Source: an uncultured Ruminococcus sp. (GTDB lineage: Bacteria > Bacillota > Clostridia > Oscillospirales > Ruminococcaceae). From it: a stretch of 64,000 nt of DNA. The translations under genes and the position numbers were made by a program. Below, piece after piece: positions 16,828 through 26,368 of this stretch. The notes under the pieces are model-generated. The model saw nothing but the letters and a program-made list of their open reading frames with translations. It was not told the DNA's origin and did not search any database. Where the stretch lies: positions 169,983 to 233,982 of the forward strand of contig CADAHS010000001.1 in NCBI GenBank assembly GCA_902787825.1, written 5' to 3'. Each line of letters begins with the position of its first letter. Position 1 is the stretch's first letter.

Positions 16828-16992
16828 TCAGCATTTTGCCTTAAAAGTCTTGCACTGTGTCTCGTCACAGCAGTCAGGATCCTTGCAAGTGCAGCAAACG
16901 TCAATGCTTCCAGCGACACATTCATGTGAATCTCTGTTGTAAACGCAGTTGCTGACATCACAGTTGATACCGTAGATCTTATCTTTTTCCAT
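16828..16992 (-). CDS. DUF1540 small cysteine-rich protein
   Basis: A 54-residue protein with ten cysteines. It begins MEKDKIYGINCDVSNCVYN and continues with HECVAGSIDVCC and CDETQCKTF, the spacing of the DUF1540 family found in Clostridia, often spore-associated or metal-binding by guess but without known function. The ATG follows AAGGAGTGAG. The gene is convergent with thrC and divergent from the phosphoesterase gene. It is easily missed because of its size. Confidence 0.88.
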   Translation of the reverse strand: MEKDKIYGINCDVSNCVYNRDSHECVAGSIDVCCTCKDPDCCDETQCKTFKAKC

Positions 16993-17084
16993 CAAAAGCT
17001 CACTCCTTTTTGCAGTTGTACTGCAACATTAGTATGTGCAGCTTTTAGCGGAATATCATTTTTAGTTCAATGAGGTGAGAGTAT

Positions 17085-17795
17085 TTGAAAGTTTATGCTA
17101 TTGCAGACCTTCATCTGCCTCTGGGTGTGGATAAGCCTATGGATATTTTCGGCGGCTGGGATAACTATGTGAACAGACTGCATGACAACTGGCAGCGAAA
17201 GGTCAGAGCTGATGATATTGTAATAATACCCGGTGATATCTCGTGGGCGTTGAAGCTTGAAGATACCTTTAATGATTTTGAGTTTATCCAGAAACTCAAC
17301 GGTACAAAGATTATTATAAAGGGTAATCACGACCTGTGGTGGTCTACAAGAAGCAAGGTCGTAAAATTCTGGAACGATAACGGCTTTGACAGTCTGCATC
17401 TGATTCAGAACGATCATTTTAAAATTGGTAGTAAGGGCATTTGTGGAACAAGAGGCTGGATAAATGATAACAGCGAACCTGCTGATGCAAAGGTCATCGC
17501 AAGGGAAGCAATAAGGCTTGATTTGTCTGTTAAATCAGCTGTCGATGCGGGACTTGATCCGGTCGTATTTCTTCATTATCCTCCTGTATATGCCAACATC
17601 TGCAACTATGATATGCTTGAGGTGCTTCATAAATATAATGTGAAACATTGCTTTTACGGACATTTGCATGGAAATACCCATGCTTTTGCCATTAACGCTA
17701 CTCGTGACAATGTCTCATATCAGCTTGTATCCGCTGATTTTTTGCAATTTGACCCAATGGATATAACTAAAATTGTGCAAAACGACAATTTATAA
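17085..17795 (+). CDS. Metallophosphoesterase
   Basis: A 236-residue calcineurin-type phosphoesterase. The metal-binding blocks are visible: IADLHL at the start, IIPGDISW, IIIKGNHDLWW and CFYGHLHGNTH. It probably acts on a phosphoester in the cytosol; no signal peptide is seen. The start is TTG 17085 with GAGGTGA six bases before it. Substrate unknown. The gene sits between the DUF1540 gene (divergent) and tig. Confidence 0.87.
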   Translation: MKVYAIADLHLPLGVDKPMDIFGGWDNYVNRLHDNWQRKVRADDIVIIPGDISWALKLEDTFNDFEFIQKLNGTKIIIKGNHDLWWSTRSKVVKFWNDNGFDSLHLIQNDHFKIGSKGICGTRGWINDNSEPADAKVIAREAIRLDLSVKSAVDAGLDPVVFLHYPPVYANICNYDMLEVLHKYNVKHCFYGHLHGNTHAFAINATRDNVSYQLVSADFLQFDPMDITKIVQNDNL

Positions 17796-17803
17796 AAAAA
17801 TGC

Positions 17804-17832
17804 TGGAAATGATAGCGAGAATATGCTATAAT
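17804..17832 (+). promoter_or_regulatory. Probable promoter of tig
   Basis: TATAAT (17827-17832) with a weak -35 TGGAAA (17804-17809) at 17 bp. Confidence 0.55.
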
Positions 17833-17869
17833 AAATAAGATACATTTTTAATAAATGGAGGAATTTAAA

Positions 17870-19156
17870 ATGAGTCTGAAATCCACAAACAAAGTCGAAA
17901 CAAATAAGTATGAACTGGAGATCGAGATCAGCGCTGAAAAGTTTGAAGAGGCTATACAGAAAGCCTATCTGAGAGAAAAAGGCAAGATCCAGATATCCGG
18001 TTTCCGTAAAGGAAAAGCTCCCAGAAAGCTTATTGAAAGAGAGTATGGCGAAGAGGTATTCTTTGAGTCTGCTGTGAATATCATTTATCCTGAGGAAGTT
18101 GATAATGCAGTTGCTGAGTCCGGACTTGAGATAGTTACAAGACCAGAGGTCGAGGTTACTGATATTTCCAAAACTGAGGGCGTAAAGATCAAAGCAACGG
18201 TTATCACCAAGCCTGAGGTAGAGGTAAAAGACTATAAGGGTATAGAAGTTGAAAAAGTTGTCAAGACTGTAACTGATGAGGACGTAGACAAGCAGACTGA
18301 GGCTCTCAGGGAGAAGAATGCAAGAGTTCTTACTATCGACGACAGAGCAGCTGAAATGGGCGATGACGTTGTAATAGACTTCGAGGGCTTTAAGGACGAT
18401 GTTGCTTTTGAAGGCGGAAAAGCAGAGGACTTCACGCTCAACCTCGGCAGTGGTCAGTTTATCCCCGGCTTTGAGGAGCAGGTCGCTGGTCATAATATCG
18501 GAGAGGAATTTGATATTAACGTATCTTTCCCTGAGGACTATCATGTTGAGGATCTCAAGGGCGCTCCGGTCGTTTTCAAGATCAAGCTCAAGAGCATTTC
18601 CAAAAAGGAAATTCCTGAACTTGACGATGAAATGGTGAAGGATGCTACTGAGTTTGAAACTGTTGATGAGTATAAGGCTGATGTGAGAAAGAAGCTTGAA
18701 GAGCATGCACAGGAGCACGCTGATCATGATGTTGAAAACGCTCTTATGGACAAGGTCGTTGAGAATATGACAGCTGAGATCCCACAGGTAATGTTCGATA
18801 ACAGGGTCAATGAAATGATGATGGAACTCGAGCAGAGACTCGCTCCGCAGGGTATCACCATGGAGATGTACTGTAAGTTTACCGGTCAGGACATTGACAC
18901 TGTAAAGAAGGCTTATAAGGAGCAGGCTGAAAAGCAGGTCAAGCTCAGACTTGCACTTGAAAAGATCGCCGAGCTTGAAAACATCGAAGTAACTGATGAT
19001 GAGGCAGCTCAGGAGATCCAGAAGATCGCAGATCAGTACAAGATGACAGTTGATAAGGTCAAGACTTATATCCGTGAGGAAGATGTCAAGAAGGATATCG
19101 CCGTAGGAAAGGCTGTTGACATTGTTAAAGATAACGCTGTTATCAAGCAAGCATAA
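17870..19156 (+). CDS. tig: Trigger factor (peptidyl-prolyl isomerase chaperone)
   Basis: Ribosome-bound chaperone that receives nascent chains at the tunnel exit. 428 residues. The ribosome-docking loop is GFRKGKAPRKLIEREYG (around residue 43), the FKBP-type isomerase domain runs from about 160 to 245, and the C-terminal arms are helical. ATG 17870 has GGAGG nine bases upstream; the ATG at 17855 overlaps that site. Upstream of clpP and clpX, the standard order in many Firmicutes. Confidence 0.96.
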   Translation: MSLKSTNKVETNKYELEIEISAEKFEEAIQKAYLREKGKIQISGFRKGKAPRKLIEREYGEEVFFESAVNIIYPEEVDNAVAESGLEIVTRPEVEVTDISKTEGVKIKATVITKPEVEVKDYKGIEVEKVVKTVTDEDVDKQTEALREKNARVLTIDDRAAEMGDDVVIDFEGFKDDVAFEGGKAEDFTLNLGSGQFIPGFEEQVAGHNIGEEFDINVSFPEDYHVEDLKGAPVVFKIKLKSISKKEIPELDDEMVKDATEFETVDEYKADVRKKLEEHAQEHADHDVENALMDKVVENMTAEIPQVMFDNRVNEMMMELEQRLAPQGITMEMYCKFTGQDIDTVKKAYKEQAEKQVKLRLALEKIAELENIEVTDDEAAQEIQKIADQYKMTVDKVKTYIREEDVKKDIAVGKAVDIVKDNAVIKQA

Positions 19157-19169
19157 TAAATGATATTGT

Positions 19170-19190
19170 CCCCCGTTTTTATAACGGGGG
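19170..19190 (+). terminator. GC-rich hairpin between tig and clpP
   Basis: CCCCCGTT (19170-19177) pairs with AACGGGGG (19183-19190). No T run follows, so it may be an incomplete terminator or an RNA-stabilising stem rather than a full stop. Confidence 0.5.
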
Positions 19191-19262
19191 TACATATATT
19201 AAACGGATATTTCCGTGACATATACAACACTTAGAACGTGTTTTAGCAAGGAGGCAATTTGT

Positions 19263-19853
19263 ATGGCATTGATACCTTATGTAGTAGAACAGACCAGCCG
19301 TGGAGAGAGAAGCTATGATATCTATTCAAGACTTCTCAATGACAGAATAATCATGCTCTGCGATGCGATCGACGACCAGGTCGCAAGCGTTGTTATCGCA
19401 CAGCTTTTGTATCTTGAGGGTCAGGATCCCGAGAAGGATATAGACCTTTATATCAACAGCCCGGGTGGAGTTATCACTGCAGGAATGGCTATCTACGATA
19501 CCATGCAGTATATTAAATGTGATGTTTCAACAATTTGTATCGGAATGGCTGCTTCAATGGGTTCGTTCCTGCTTTCAAGCGGTGCAAAAGGAAAAAGATT
19601 TGCTCTGCCTAACAGTGAGATCCTGATTCATCAGCCGCTTATCTCTGGCGGAGGGCTTTCAGGACAGTGCACTGATATTAAGATCCATTCTGATCATATG
19701 GTTGCCACAAGAGAAAAACTCAACAGAATACTTGCCGAGAATACCGGCAAATCCGTTGAACAGCTGAATATTGATACCGAACGTGATAATTATATGACAG
19801 CCCAGCAGGCTCTTGAGTATGGTCTTATTGATAAGGTCATCACCAAGAGATAA
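19263..19853 (+). CDS. clpP: ATP-dependent Clp protease proteolytic subunit
   Basis: Serine protease that forms a 14-mer chamber and degrades proteins fed by ClpX. 196 residues. Catalytic Ser98 in [11 protein letters not shown] and His123 in ILIHQPL; the third residue is an Asp near 173. [22 protein letters not shown] is the standard mature start. ATG 19263 has AAGGAGG eight bases before it; the longer frame from 19215 has none. The loop after the His reads ISGGGLSGQ, slightly different from the usual GGxQGQ. Confidence 0.97.
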   Translation: MALIPYVVEQTSRGERSYDIYSRLLNDRIIMLCDAIDDQVASVVIAQLLYLEGQDPEKDIDLYINSPGGVITAGMAIYDTMQYIKCDVSTICIGMAASMGSFLLSSGAKGKRFALPNSEILIHQPLISGGGLSGQCTDIKIHSDHMVATREKLNRILAENTGKSVEQLNIDTERDNYMTAQQALEYGLIDKVITKR

Positions 19854-19899
19854 TGCGATCAGGTCGTTCAGTTGAAATTTTGAAAGGTACGGAAATAAA

Positions 19900-21174
19900 A
19901 TGGCAAATAACGATCCCAAAAAGTGCTGCTTTTGCGGAAAGCCTGAAAACAAAGTAACAAGTATGTTTTCAGCTGGAAATACACATATCTGCGACGAGTG
20001 CGTGCTTTATTGCTATGATCTGCTTGCGGAACAGAACGGTCTGCCATCCTCAAAAAGCAGAATGAGCAAAAAAAATATGAATAACGAACGTCTCAGCTTT
20101 GTTGATTTGAAAAAACCAGCACAGATCAAAGCTGTGCTTGACCAATATGTTATCGGTCAGGATGATGCAAAAATTGCTCTGTCTGTTGCAGTATATAATC
20201 ACTATAAAAGGATACTTTCTCTTACAGATGATGATGACGTAGAGATCCAAAAGAGCAACGTGCTGCTGCTTGGTCCGACCGGAACAGGAAAGACATTGCT
20301 TGCGCAGACACTTGCAAGACTTCTCAACGTTCCGTTTGCAATCGCAGATGCAACTACTCTGACTGAGGCAGGATATGTCGGTGATGACGTTGAAAATGTA
20401 CTCACAAGGCTTATCCAGGCTGCTGATTACAACGTTGAAGCTGCTCAGCAGGGTATTATCTATATTGACGAGATAGATAAGATCGCAAGAAAGTCTGAGA
20501 ACACTTCCATCACCCGTGACGTTAGCGGTGAAGGCGTTCAGCAGGCACTTCTGAAAATTGTCGAAGGAACAGTTTCAAACGTTCCTCCGCAGGGCGGTAG
20601 AAAACACCCGCACCAGGAGTTTATCCAGATAGATACCAAGAATATCCTGTTTATCTGTGGCGGTGCATTTGATGGACTTGAGAAGATCATTCAGAAGAGA
20701 ACAGATTCTTCTTCGCTTGGTTTTGGTAGTTCAATAAAGAAAAAAGAGGACGAGAACGATATTATGAAAAAAGTCGTTCCGCATGACCTTGTTAAATATG
20801 GCATAGTACCTGAGCTTGTGGGTAGACTTCCTGTTATAACTGTTCTTGAGGAACTTGATGAGGACGCTCTGTGCAGGATACTTACCGAGCCGAAAAACTC
20901 ACTTATAAAGCAGTATACCAAGTTGTTCAAGCTTGATAATATTGATTTTGAAATATCTGATGATGCAATGAAGGAAATTGCTAAAAAGACTATTTCTCAA
21001 AAAACTGGTGCAAGAGGTCTGAGAGCTATTGTAGAAAAGATACTAACAAAACTTATGTATGAAGCTCCGAGTGACGATACGATCGCTTCTATCAGGATCA
21101 CGGCTGATTGTGTCACTAACGATGCAGAGCCTGAGATCACAAGGCTTTCCACTGAGCTGAAAGCTGCTGAATAA
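19900..21174 (+). CDS. clpX: ATP-dependent Clp protease ATP-binding subunit ClpX
   Basis: AAA+ unfoldase partner of ClpP. 424 residues. The N-terminal zinc-binding domain shows [11 protein letters not shown] and ICDECVLYC; Walker A is GPTGTGKT at 125-132, Walker [12 protein letters not shown], and the ClpP-contacting region falls near [10 protein letters not shown]. The gene follows clpP by 46 bp and ends at a bidirectional terminator. Confidence 0.97.
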   Translation: MANNDPKKCCFCGKPENKVTSMFSAGNTHICDECVLYCYDLLAEQNGLPSSKSRMSKKNMNNERLSFVDLKKPAQIKAVLDQYVIGQDDAKIALSVAVYNHYKRILSLTDDDDVEIQKSNVLLLGPTGTGKTLLAQTLARLLNVPFAIADATTLTEAGYVGDDVENVLTRLIQAADYNVEAAQQGIIYIDEIDKIARKSENTSITRDVSGEGVQQALLKIVEGTVSNVPPQGGRKHPHQEFIQIDTKNILFICGGAFDGLEKIIQKRTDSSSLGFGSSIKKKEDENDIMKKVVPHDLVKYGIVPELVGRLPVITVLEELDEDALCRILTEPKNSLIKQYTKLFKLDNIDFEISDDAMKEIAKKTISQKTGARGLRAIVEKILTKLMYEAPSDDTIASIRITADCVTNDAEPEITRLSTELKAAE

Positions 21175-21182
21175 AACAAAAC

Positions 21183-21226
21183 AAGGACTGTTCTGCCGAG
21201 ATCGGTGAACCAGTCCTTTATTTTTT
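21183..21226. terminator. Terminator shared by clpX and the flippase gene
   Basis: AAGGACTG (21183-21190) pairs with CAGTCCTT (21211-21218), followed by TTATTTTTT on the + strand. It overlaps the 3' end of the convergent flippase gene. Confidence 0.8.
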
Positions 21227-22663
21227 GTGTAAAACTTTTTTTGCTGCTTTCTTCAGATATCCAAGACCCCATTTAACGCTGTCAAGATAAAGAATTATAA
21301 GCAGCGCAAGACAGACAATATATCCAACTATTGTAATGATACCAAATTTGAAGAAAGTGTTGTAAAAGCAGTAAAGCGTAACTGCAAGTGTCAGCGTGTA
21401 GAAACGCCCGAGTTTGAAATCAATGTAGAAATAACTATTGGAAAGTACAGTTCTGAGTGTAAAGAATACGATGTAAGAAATACCAGTTGAGATCGCCGCA
21501 CCCTTGCAGCCAAGCCACGGTACGAGAATCGTATTTCCAATGATGTTGGTCAGACAAGCACCGGCTGAAACAACGACCTGCATTTTACTTTTTTTCTTGA
21601 AAACAAGTCCGCTGACTGTGGTTTCTGATATAGTGTACATTATCGGGTGAAAGCAGAGAAAGGGAAGTATGTACGCTGCTTCACGATACTTTGAACCGAG
21701 AATATATACAAAAATGTCTTTGCAAAGTATAAGAGATATGCCGATAAAGAACATAACTATCGTTATCAGCTGGTTGCCAAGCTGATAAAATGATCTGTCG
21801 TTTTCGTCCTTTGAATAGTGTTCAACCGACATCGGCTGCCATAGCGTGTTGAAAGTCGTCTGGATTATAGCAAAAACATTCACCAGAGTCATTGCTGAAG
21901 TATAAACACCGACCTCAGCGTCTGTGCGGAATATGTCAAGCGAGAATTTGTCTATTGCTGCAAAAAGCGTAGCAAGCCCCATGGAGAGGATATACGGGTA
22001 ACCGAATGTCATCAACTCTTTGAGCGAAGCGCTTTTTTGCTTGTCAGTATTTCTTATCTTCCAGAGTTTTTTGTTTGCGACAACACTTGTGAACATACAC
22101 GCAAACATAGATAGCGTTACTGCCGTAACCAAGCTTAGAACATGATCGTGTTTGAAAAGGAAGATTAAAGGGAATACCGCTGCAAGGTAGAACAGTTTGT
22201 AGAGAATATTCAGAAGCGAAAAAAGTTTGCTTTTGTATTCAAGCCGTACAAGCATCAGACTGAATCTGTATATCAGCTGTATAAGTGTGAATGTACAAAG
22301 AATACCCATTATCAGCGGGTCAAATTTGAATTTTACAATGCCTGTCAGCGATAGTGCCATTACAATAACACTTACACCAAGGCAAAGCAGGATCGGAAGT
22401 GTAACGCATTTTGCAAGCAGCGATCGCTTGTAGTCCTCATCGTCATTTTCATAATAATATCTTACAAGTGCCTGATCAAGACCGATGCATAGTATCATTA
22501 CCGCAATGCTTGAATACATAGTGAAGATACCGTATCGTCCGTTATCAGCCGGATCGACAAGACGAGTTATGATCGGTTCAGTTATCAGTCCCAACAGCAT
22601 ATTTATCATTGTTCCGCCGCCAATGATAGTAAAATGCTTCAGAAAGCTATTGTTCTTTTCCAT
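21218..22663 (-). CDS. Lipid-linked oligosaccharide flippase (Wzx/RfbX-like, MATE superfamily)
   Basis: A 481-residue integral membrane protein with about 14 hydrophobic helices, of the polysaccharide export type that moves undecaprenyl-linked oligosaccharides to the outer face. FTIIGGGTMINMLLGLITEP at the start and TRLVDPADNGRYGIF are typical, as is VSAGACLTNIIGNTILVPWLG in the later half. It has its own promoter (22698-22726). It is a natural partner for the glycan operon at 3.7-12.1 kb, although clpX and other housekeeping genes lie between; that link is inference. Confidence 0.85.
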   Translation of the reverse strand: MEKNNSFLKHFTIIGGGTMINMLLGLITEPIITRLVDPADNGRYGIFTMYSSIAVMILCIGLDQALVRYYYENDDEDYKRSLLAKCVTLPILLCLGVSVIVMALSLTGIVKFKFDPLIMGILCTFTLIQLIYRFSLMLVRLEYKSKLFSLLNILYKLFYLAAVFPLIFLFKHDHVLSLVTAVTLSMFACMFTSVVANKKLWKIRNTDKQKSASLKELMTFGYPYILSMGLATLFAAIDKFSLDIFRTDAEVGVYTSAMTLVNVFAIIQTTFNTLWQPMSVEHYSKDENDRSFYQLGNQLITIVMFFIGISLILCKDIFVYILGSKYREAAYILPFLCFHPIMYTISETTVSGLVFKKKSKMQVVVSAGACLTNIIGNTILVPWLGCKGAAISTGISYIVFFTLRTVLSNSYFYIDFKLGRFYTLTLAVTLYCFYNTFFKFGIITIVGYIVCLALLIILYLDSVKWGLGYLKKAAKKVLHKK

Positions 22664-22697
22664 TGATTATCTTCTTTCGTAAATAACATACAAAATT

Positions 22698-22726
22698 ATA
22701 ATACTACATAAACGCTGTAAAGTCAA
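22698..22726 (-). promoter_or_regulatory. Promoter of the flippase gene
   Basis: On the minus strand TTGACT (22726-22721), 17-bp spacer, TATTAT (22703-22698). The rest of the gap to 22855 shows nothing else I can name. Confidence 0.7.
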
Positions 22727-22855
22727 CGCTTTTAAGCTTTTTTGGGATATTGCACAACTTATCTTCATAATAATGCACTTTACTGCGTAAAAAGGCAATG
22801 CCGACAACTGCATTTAATAACCGTGCTTGACACAGTCTATCAGTGATCGTATTTA

Positions 22856-22888
22856 AACACAAAACAGCGCCCTTGCAAAAGAGCGCTG
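22856..22888 (-). terminator. Terminator of pepF
   Basis: Minus-strand stem CAGCGC/GCGCTG (22888-22883 with 22870-22865), followed by TTTTGTGTTT. Confidence 0.8.
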
Positions 22889-22897
22889 GATTATGAA

Positions 22898-24694
22898 TCA
22901 GAACAAGCTGTCCATTTCTTTTATCATTTTGCCAAACTCAGCAAGTGCATCGTTGATAGGTTTTGCCGTCGCCATATCGACACCTGCACCACGCAGAAGC
23001 GATATCGGGTCTTTTGAGCTTCCGCCAGAAAGGAAACTGATGTAGTCCTTTACTGCGCTCTCGCCATCTTTTAAAATTCTCGTTGAAAGCGCAATAGCCG
23101 CTGCAATTCCCGTTGCATATTGATAAACATAGTAATCATAGTAAAAGTGCGGTATCCTTGCCCATTCAAGGCTGATCTGTTCATCAAGAACTATCCCGTC
23201 ACCAAAATAAAGCTTGTTCAGGTCACGATAGATGCTGTTGAGCATATCAGCTGTCAGGCTGTTTCCATCTGCAACAAGCTCGTTAATCTTCAGCTCAAAT
23301 TCAGCAAACATTGTTTGTCTGTAAAGTGTTGTGCGTATCATTTCAAGGAAGTAGTTGATAAGGTACGCTTTTTCTTTTTTATCCTTTGCATTTTTCAGCA
23401 GATATCTTATCAGAAGGGATTCGTTGCAGGTAGATGCGACCTCCGCCACAAAGATAGAGTAGTCGCTGTAACATATCGGCTGATTCTTATTTGAAAGATA
23501 CGAGTGAACAGCGTGTCCCATTTCGTGAATGAGAGTGAACATACAATTCAGCGTGTCCTTGTGATTCAAAAGCACATACGGGTGAACTCGTGCACCGGCT
23601 GAATATGCGCCGCTGGTTTTTCCTTTGTTCTCGAAAACATCTATCCAGCGGTTCTCAAATCCTTTTTTGATTATAGCCAGATAATCCTCGCCCATTGGAG
23701 CAAGAGCTTTCAGAACAGTTTGCTTTGCTTGATCGAACGTGATCTTCATATCAAGATCTCCGACCAAAGGAGTATAAAGATCATAAAAATGCAGTTGTTC
23801 AACACCAAGCAGCTTTTTACGCAAGGCAACATAATCGTACATATAGTGCAGATTTTCGTGCACAGCTTTTATAAGATTGTGATATACTTCAACCGGGATC
23901 TCGTTTTCGGAAAGTGATCTTTCAAGGCTTGAAGAATACTTTCTTGCTTTCGAGTAGAAATTTACCGATTTTATCTGCGCACTAAGAGTGGCTGCACAAG
24001 TGTTCTTGAAGCTGTCATATGTTGAATACATCGACTCAAATGCATTTTTTCTGAGAGTTCTGTCACTGCTTTGAACAAGCGGAATATAAGTGGAATGAGT
24101 GACCTGATGTAGTTTACCGCTCTCGTCAGCTGCATCAGGAAATTTGAGATCTGCATCTGAAAACATCGAAAAGATATTCTCCGGTGATTCACCCATTTCA
24201 GAGGTCAGAGCGATCAGATTCTCTTCAGCCTGCGATAGAACATGATCTTTTTTATAGCGCATTAGTTCGATCTTTCGTCTGTAAAGCTCAAGCTCAGGCT
24301 TCTGAGCGAACATCTTATCAAGCTTGTCCTGCTCAATGCTGATTATCTCCGGAGTTTCAAAGCTGCCTGCGGAATCTATCTGCATAAAAACGTTCATAGC
24401 CTGACCGATCATGTTCTGATATTTGGATACAGTTGTATCCTCATCGCTTTTTCTCTGAGCGTAATTTATAAGACTATCACAAAGTACAGTTATCTCATCG
24501 CACATCAGCATATAATCATATAGAACATCGGCACTTTCACAAAGTCTGCCCTGATAATCCTTCAGCTTTTGAATATATCCTTTCAGCCTGCCCAGATCTT
24601 CAGACCACAGTTCATCAGTAGCATAAATATCATTAATAGCCCATTTGTATTTTTCGTCTATCTCGTTTCTTGCGCAAACCGTTTTTTCGCTCAT
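22898..24694 (-). CDS. pepF: Oligoendopeptidase F (M3 metallopeptidase)
   Basis: Cytosolic zinc peptidase that cuts oligopeptides of roughly 7-17 residues. 598 residues. The zinc site is HEMGH at 390-394 in TLIHEMGHAVHSYL, with the third ligand Glu about 25 residues later in FVAEVASTCNE. The start MSEKTVCARNEIDEKYKW was chosen because AAGGAG lies eight bases before it; the frame extends ten residues further without a site. Monocistronic, with its own promoter and terminator. Confidence 0.95.
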   Translation of the reverse strand: MSEKTVCARNEIDEKYKWAINDIYATDELWSEDLGRLKGYIQKLKDYQGRLCESADVLYDYMLMCDEITVLCDSLINYAQRKSDEDTTVSKYQNMIGQAMNVFMQIDSAGSFETPEIISIEQDKLDKMFAQKPELELYRRKIELMRYKKDHVLSQAEENLIALTSEMGESPENIFSMFSDADLKFPDAADESGKLHQVTHSTYIPLVQSSDRTLRKNAFESMYSTYDSFKNTCAATLSAQIKSVNFYSKARKYSSSLERSLSENEIPVEVYHNLIKAVHENLHYMYDYVALRKKLLGVEQLHFYDLYTPLVGDLDMKITFDQAKQTVLKALAPMGEDYLAIIKKGFENRWIDVFENKGKTSGAYSAGARVHPYVLLNHKDTLNCMFTLIHEMGHAVHSYLSNKNQPICYSDYSIFVAEVASTCNESLLIRYLLKNAKDKKEKAYLINYFLEMIRTTLYRQTMFAEFELKINELVADGNSLTADMLNSIYRDLNKLYFGDGIVLDEQISLEWARIPHFYYDYYVYQYATGIAAAIALSTRILKDGESAVKDYISFLSGGSSKDPISLLRGAGVDMATAKPINDALAEFGKMIKEMDSLF

Positions 24695-24742
24695 GTTTGT
24701 CACTCCTTGGTAAAAATCGTTCAATAGGGAAGTCCCTTTAGA

Positions 24743-24771
24743 ATTATATCATATTCCTTTTGTCAAATCAA
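24743..24771 (-). promoter_or_regulatory. Promoter of pepF
   Basis: Minus strand TTGATT (24771-24766), 17-bp spacer, TATAAT (24748-24743). Confidence 0.7.
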
Positions 24772-24773
24772 GT

Positions 24774-24807
24774 AAAAAACTGCGGAGAGTTGCTATCCCC
24801 GCAGTTA
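24774..24807 (-). terminator. Terminator of the M23 hydrolase gene
   Basis: Minus-strand stem ACTGCGG/CCGCAGT with a T6 tail. Confidence 0.85.
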
Positions 24808-24812
24808 ATAGT

Positions 24813-26276
24813 TTATGAAAGAAACAGTCTTGGATTAACAGCAACATTGTTCACACGAACCTCGAAATGCAGATGGTCGCCTGTGGACCAGCCTGTTGAA
24901 CCGACATTTCCAATGATGTCGCCTGCATTTACATGCTGACCGACTGAACAAGTAACATTAGTCTGATGACCATACAGCGTCCACAAGCCATTTCCATGGT
25001 CGATAATGCAGTATCTTCCGTAACCACCGCCGCATCCGCAGGAATTGTTTTTGCCATAGTTGTGCGGGCAATAGTTTTCAACTCTGATAACTGTGCCGGA
25101 AGCAGCTGCACATATGTTAGCACCGTGAATACCAAATGAAGAAATATCAAGACCATTATGGTTAGTTCCCCATCTTGGACCAAATTCAGAAGTTGTTCCG
25201 TAATATCCGGGAACCGGCCAAATCAGTTTTCCTGAGCCGGTGCTTTGCTGCTGTTGCTGTTGTTGCTGCCACTGTTGTTGCTGTTGCTGCCACTGTTGTT
25301 GCTGTTGCTGCCACTGCTGCTGTTGCTGCTGTTGCTGTTTGCGGCGAAGCTCCTCTTGCTGGCGGAGAAGTTCCTGCTGACGTTTTCTCTCTTCTTCCTC
25401 ACGACGCAGACGTTCTTCTTCCTCTTTTTTCTGGATCTCCTGACGCTTTTTGAACAGTTCGGCAAGCTCTTTCTCGAATGAGTTCTGATCGTTGAGGATA
25501 GATTGCTTGTTTGATTCAAAAGCTGCCTTTTGTTTTTCAAGGTTAGCTACAATTTCCTTGCTCTTGTTCATAAGATCCTGTAGCTTTTTCCTTTGATCGT
25601 CATGCTTGCTTTTCTGATCTTCGAGAGTTTTCTTGTTTTCTTCAAGTGACAATTTCTTCTTTTCAAGAGCCTTTTTGTCTTCCTCGTACTGAGCTTTCAA
25701 AGAAATAAGTTCGTCGATCATATCGTTATCATGATTAGCGACTCTCTTAACAAGCTCCATTTTCATCAGCAGGTCGTAAAAATCACTTGAACCGGCGATA
25801 AGGCTCGCATAAGAACTGTCGCCTACTATGTACAACGCACGCAGACGTTTTTTGAAATCCTCAGTGCCCTGATCTATCTCCTGCTTCTTTTTGTTTATCT
25901 CGTTTTCACTTTTTTCGATCTCAGTCTGGAGCTGTGCGATCTGTTCGTTAAGCTCCTTAATAGAATCCTCCAGGGCGAGAATTGTTTTCTGAACAGTCTC
26001 TATCTGTTTAGAAATTGCTTTCTGGTTTTCTTCTTCTTTTTCAATATTGCCCTGAGTCGACTTGATCTGCTCATCAAGCTGCTGCTGAGCCTGCATAAGC
26101 TCAGTTATCTTCTGCTGAGCCTGTGATATGTTATCCTCATTTTCCTGAGCCTCCTCGCTGATCGCAGAAGCTTGCTGAGTATTTAATCCATCATCACTTG
26201 CAGAAATAAGGCTAAGACATATTACAGCGCAAATGCTGCACGCAACAAATCTTTTTAACATCGTTATTTTTTTCAC
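24813..26276 (-). CDS. Secreted M23 peptidoglycan hydrolase with coiled coil (FtsEX partner)
   Basis: A 487-residue exported protein. Residues 1-~37 form a signal peptide (basic start, hydrophobic core, ASA). About 40-300 are a long coiled coil rich in Glu, Lys and Gln, like EnvC/PcsB/CwlO. Next is a charged RREEEERKRQQ stretch and a Gln-rich linker with Trp every seventh residue. The C-terminal LytM domain has zinc ligands in NHNGLDIS and HLHFEVRV. It is expected to cut peptide cross-bridges at division once FtsEX activates it through the coiled coil. The gene lies directly downstream of ftsX, which supports that role; many Gram-positive partners use CHAP or NlpC/P60 domains instead of M23. 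A terminator lies between ftsX and this gene, so it may also have its own start site. Confidence 0.88.
   Translation of the reverse strand: MKKITMLKRFVACSICAVICLSLISASDDGLNTQQASAISEEAQENEDNISQAQQKITELMQAQQQLDEQIKSTQGNIEKEEENQKAISKQIETVQKTILALEDSIKELNEQIAQLQTEIEKSENEINKKKQEIDQGTEDFKKRLRALYIVGDSSYASLIAGSSDFYDLLMKMELVKRVANHDNDMIDELISLKAQYEEDKKALEKKKLSLEENKKTLEDQKSKHDDQRKKLQDLMNKSKEIVANLEKQKAAFESNKQSILNDQNSFEKELAELFKKRQEIQKKEEEERLRREEEERKRQQELLRQQEELRRKQQQQQQQQWQQQQQQWQQQQQQWQQQQQQQQSTGSGKLIWPVPGYYGTTSEFGPRWGTNHNGLDISSFGIHGANICAAASGTVIRVENYCPHNYGKNNSCGCGGGYGRYCIIDHGNGLWTLYGHQTNVTCSVGQHVNAGDIIGNVGSTGWSTGDHLHFEVRVNNVAVNPRLFLS
25244..25340 (-). repeat. CAG/CAA-rich tandem repeat coding a Gln/Trp linker
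   Basis: Glutamine-codon tract of the M23 gene. Inside it a 21-bp unit (Trp plus six Gln) occurs three times in a row around 25267-25332. The copies are nearly identical, so the length may vary between strains. Confidence 0.85.
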
Positions 26277-26325
26277 AATGATCCTCCGTTAATCGTTATA
26301 AAACGCCGTAAATCATTTAAGCATA

Positions 26326-26359
26326 AAAACGGCAGATCAGGCATAAGCCCAAACTGCCG
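26326..26359 (-). terminator. Terminator after ftsX
   Basis: Minus-strand stem CGGCAG (26359-26354) with CTGCCG (26335-26330) and a T5 tail. Confidence 0.7.
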
Positions 26360-26368
26360 CCTGATTAT

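Noticed and set aside
17720-19195. 491-codon open frame on the minus strand opposite tig
   Set aside because: It runs opposite the whole of a certain trigger factor gene, is rich in Leu/Ser/Ile without any motif and has no ribosome site; it is a codon-usage shadow.
25175-25481. Leu- or Ala/Val-rich frames opposite the Gln tract of the M23 gene
   Set aside because: They are only the antisense reading of CAG/CAA repeats (CTG/TTG and GCT/GTT codons).
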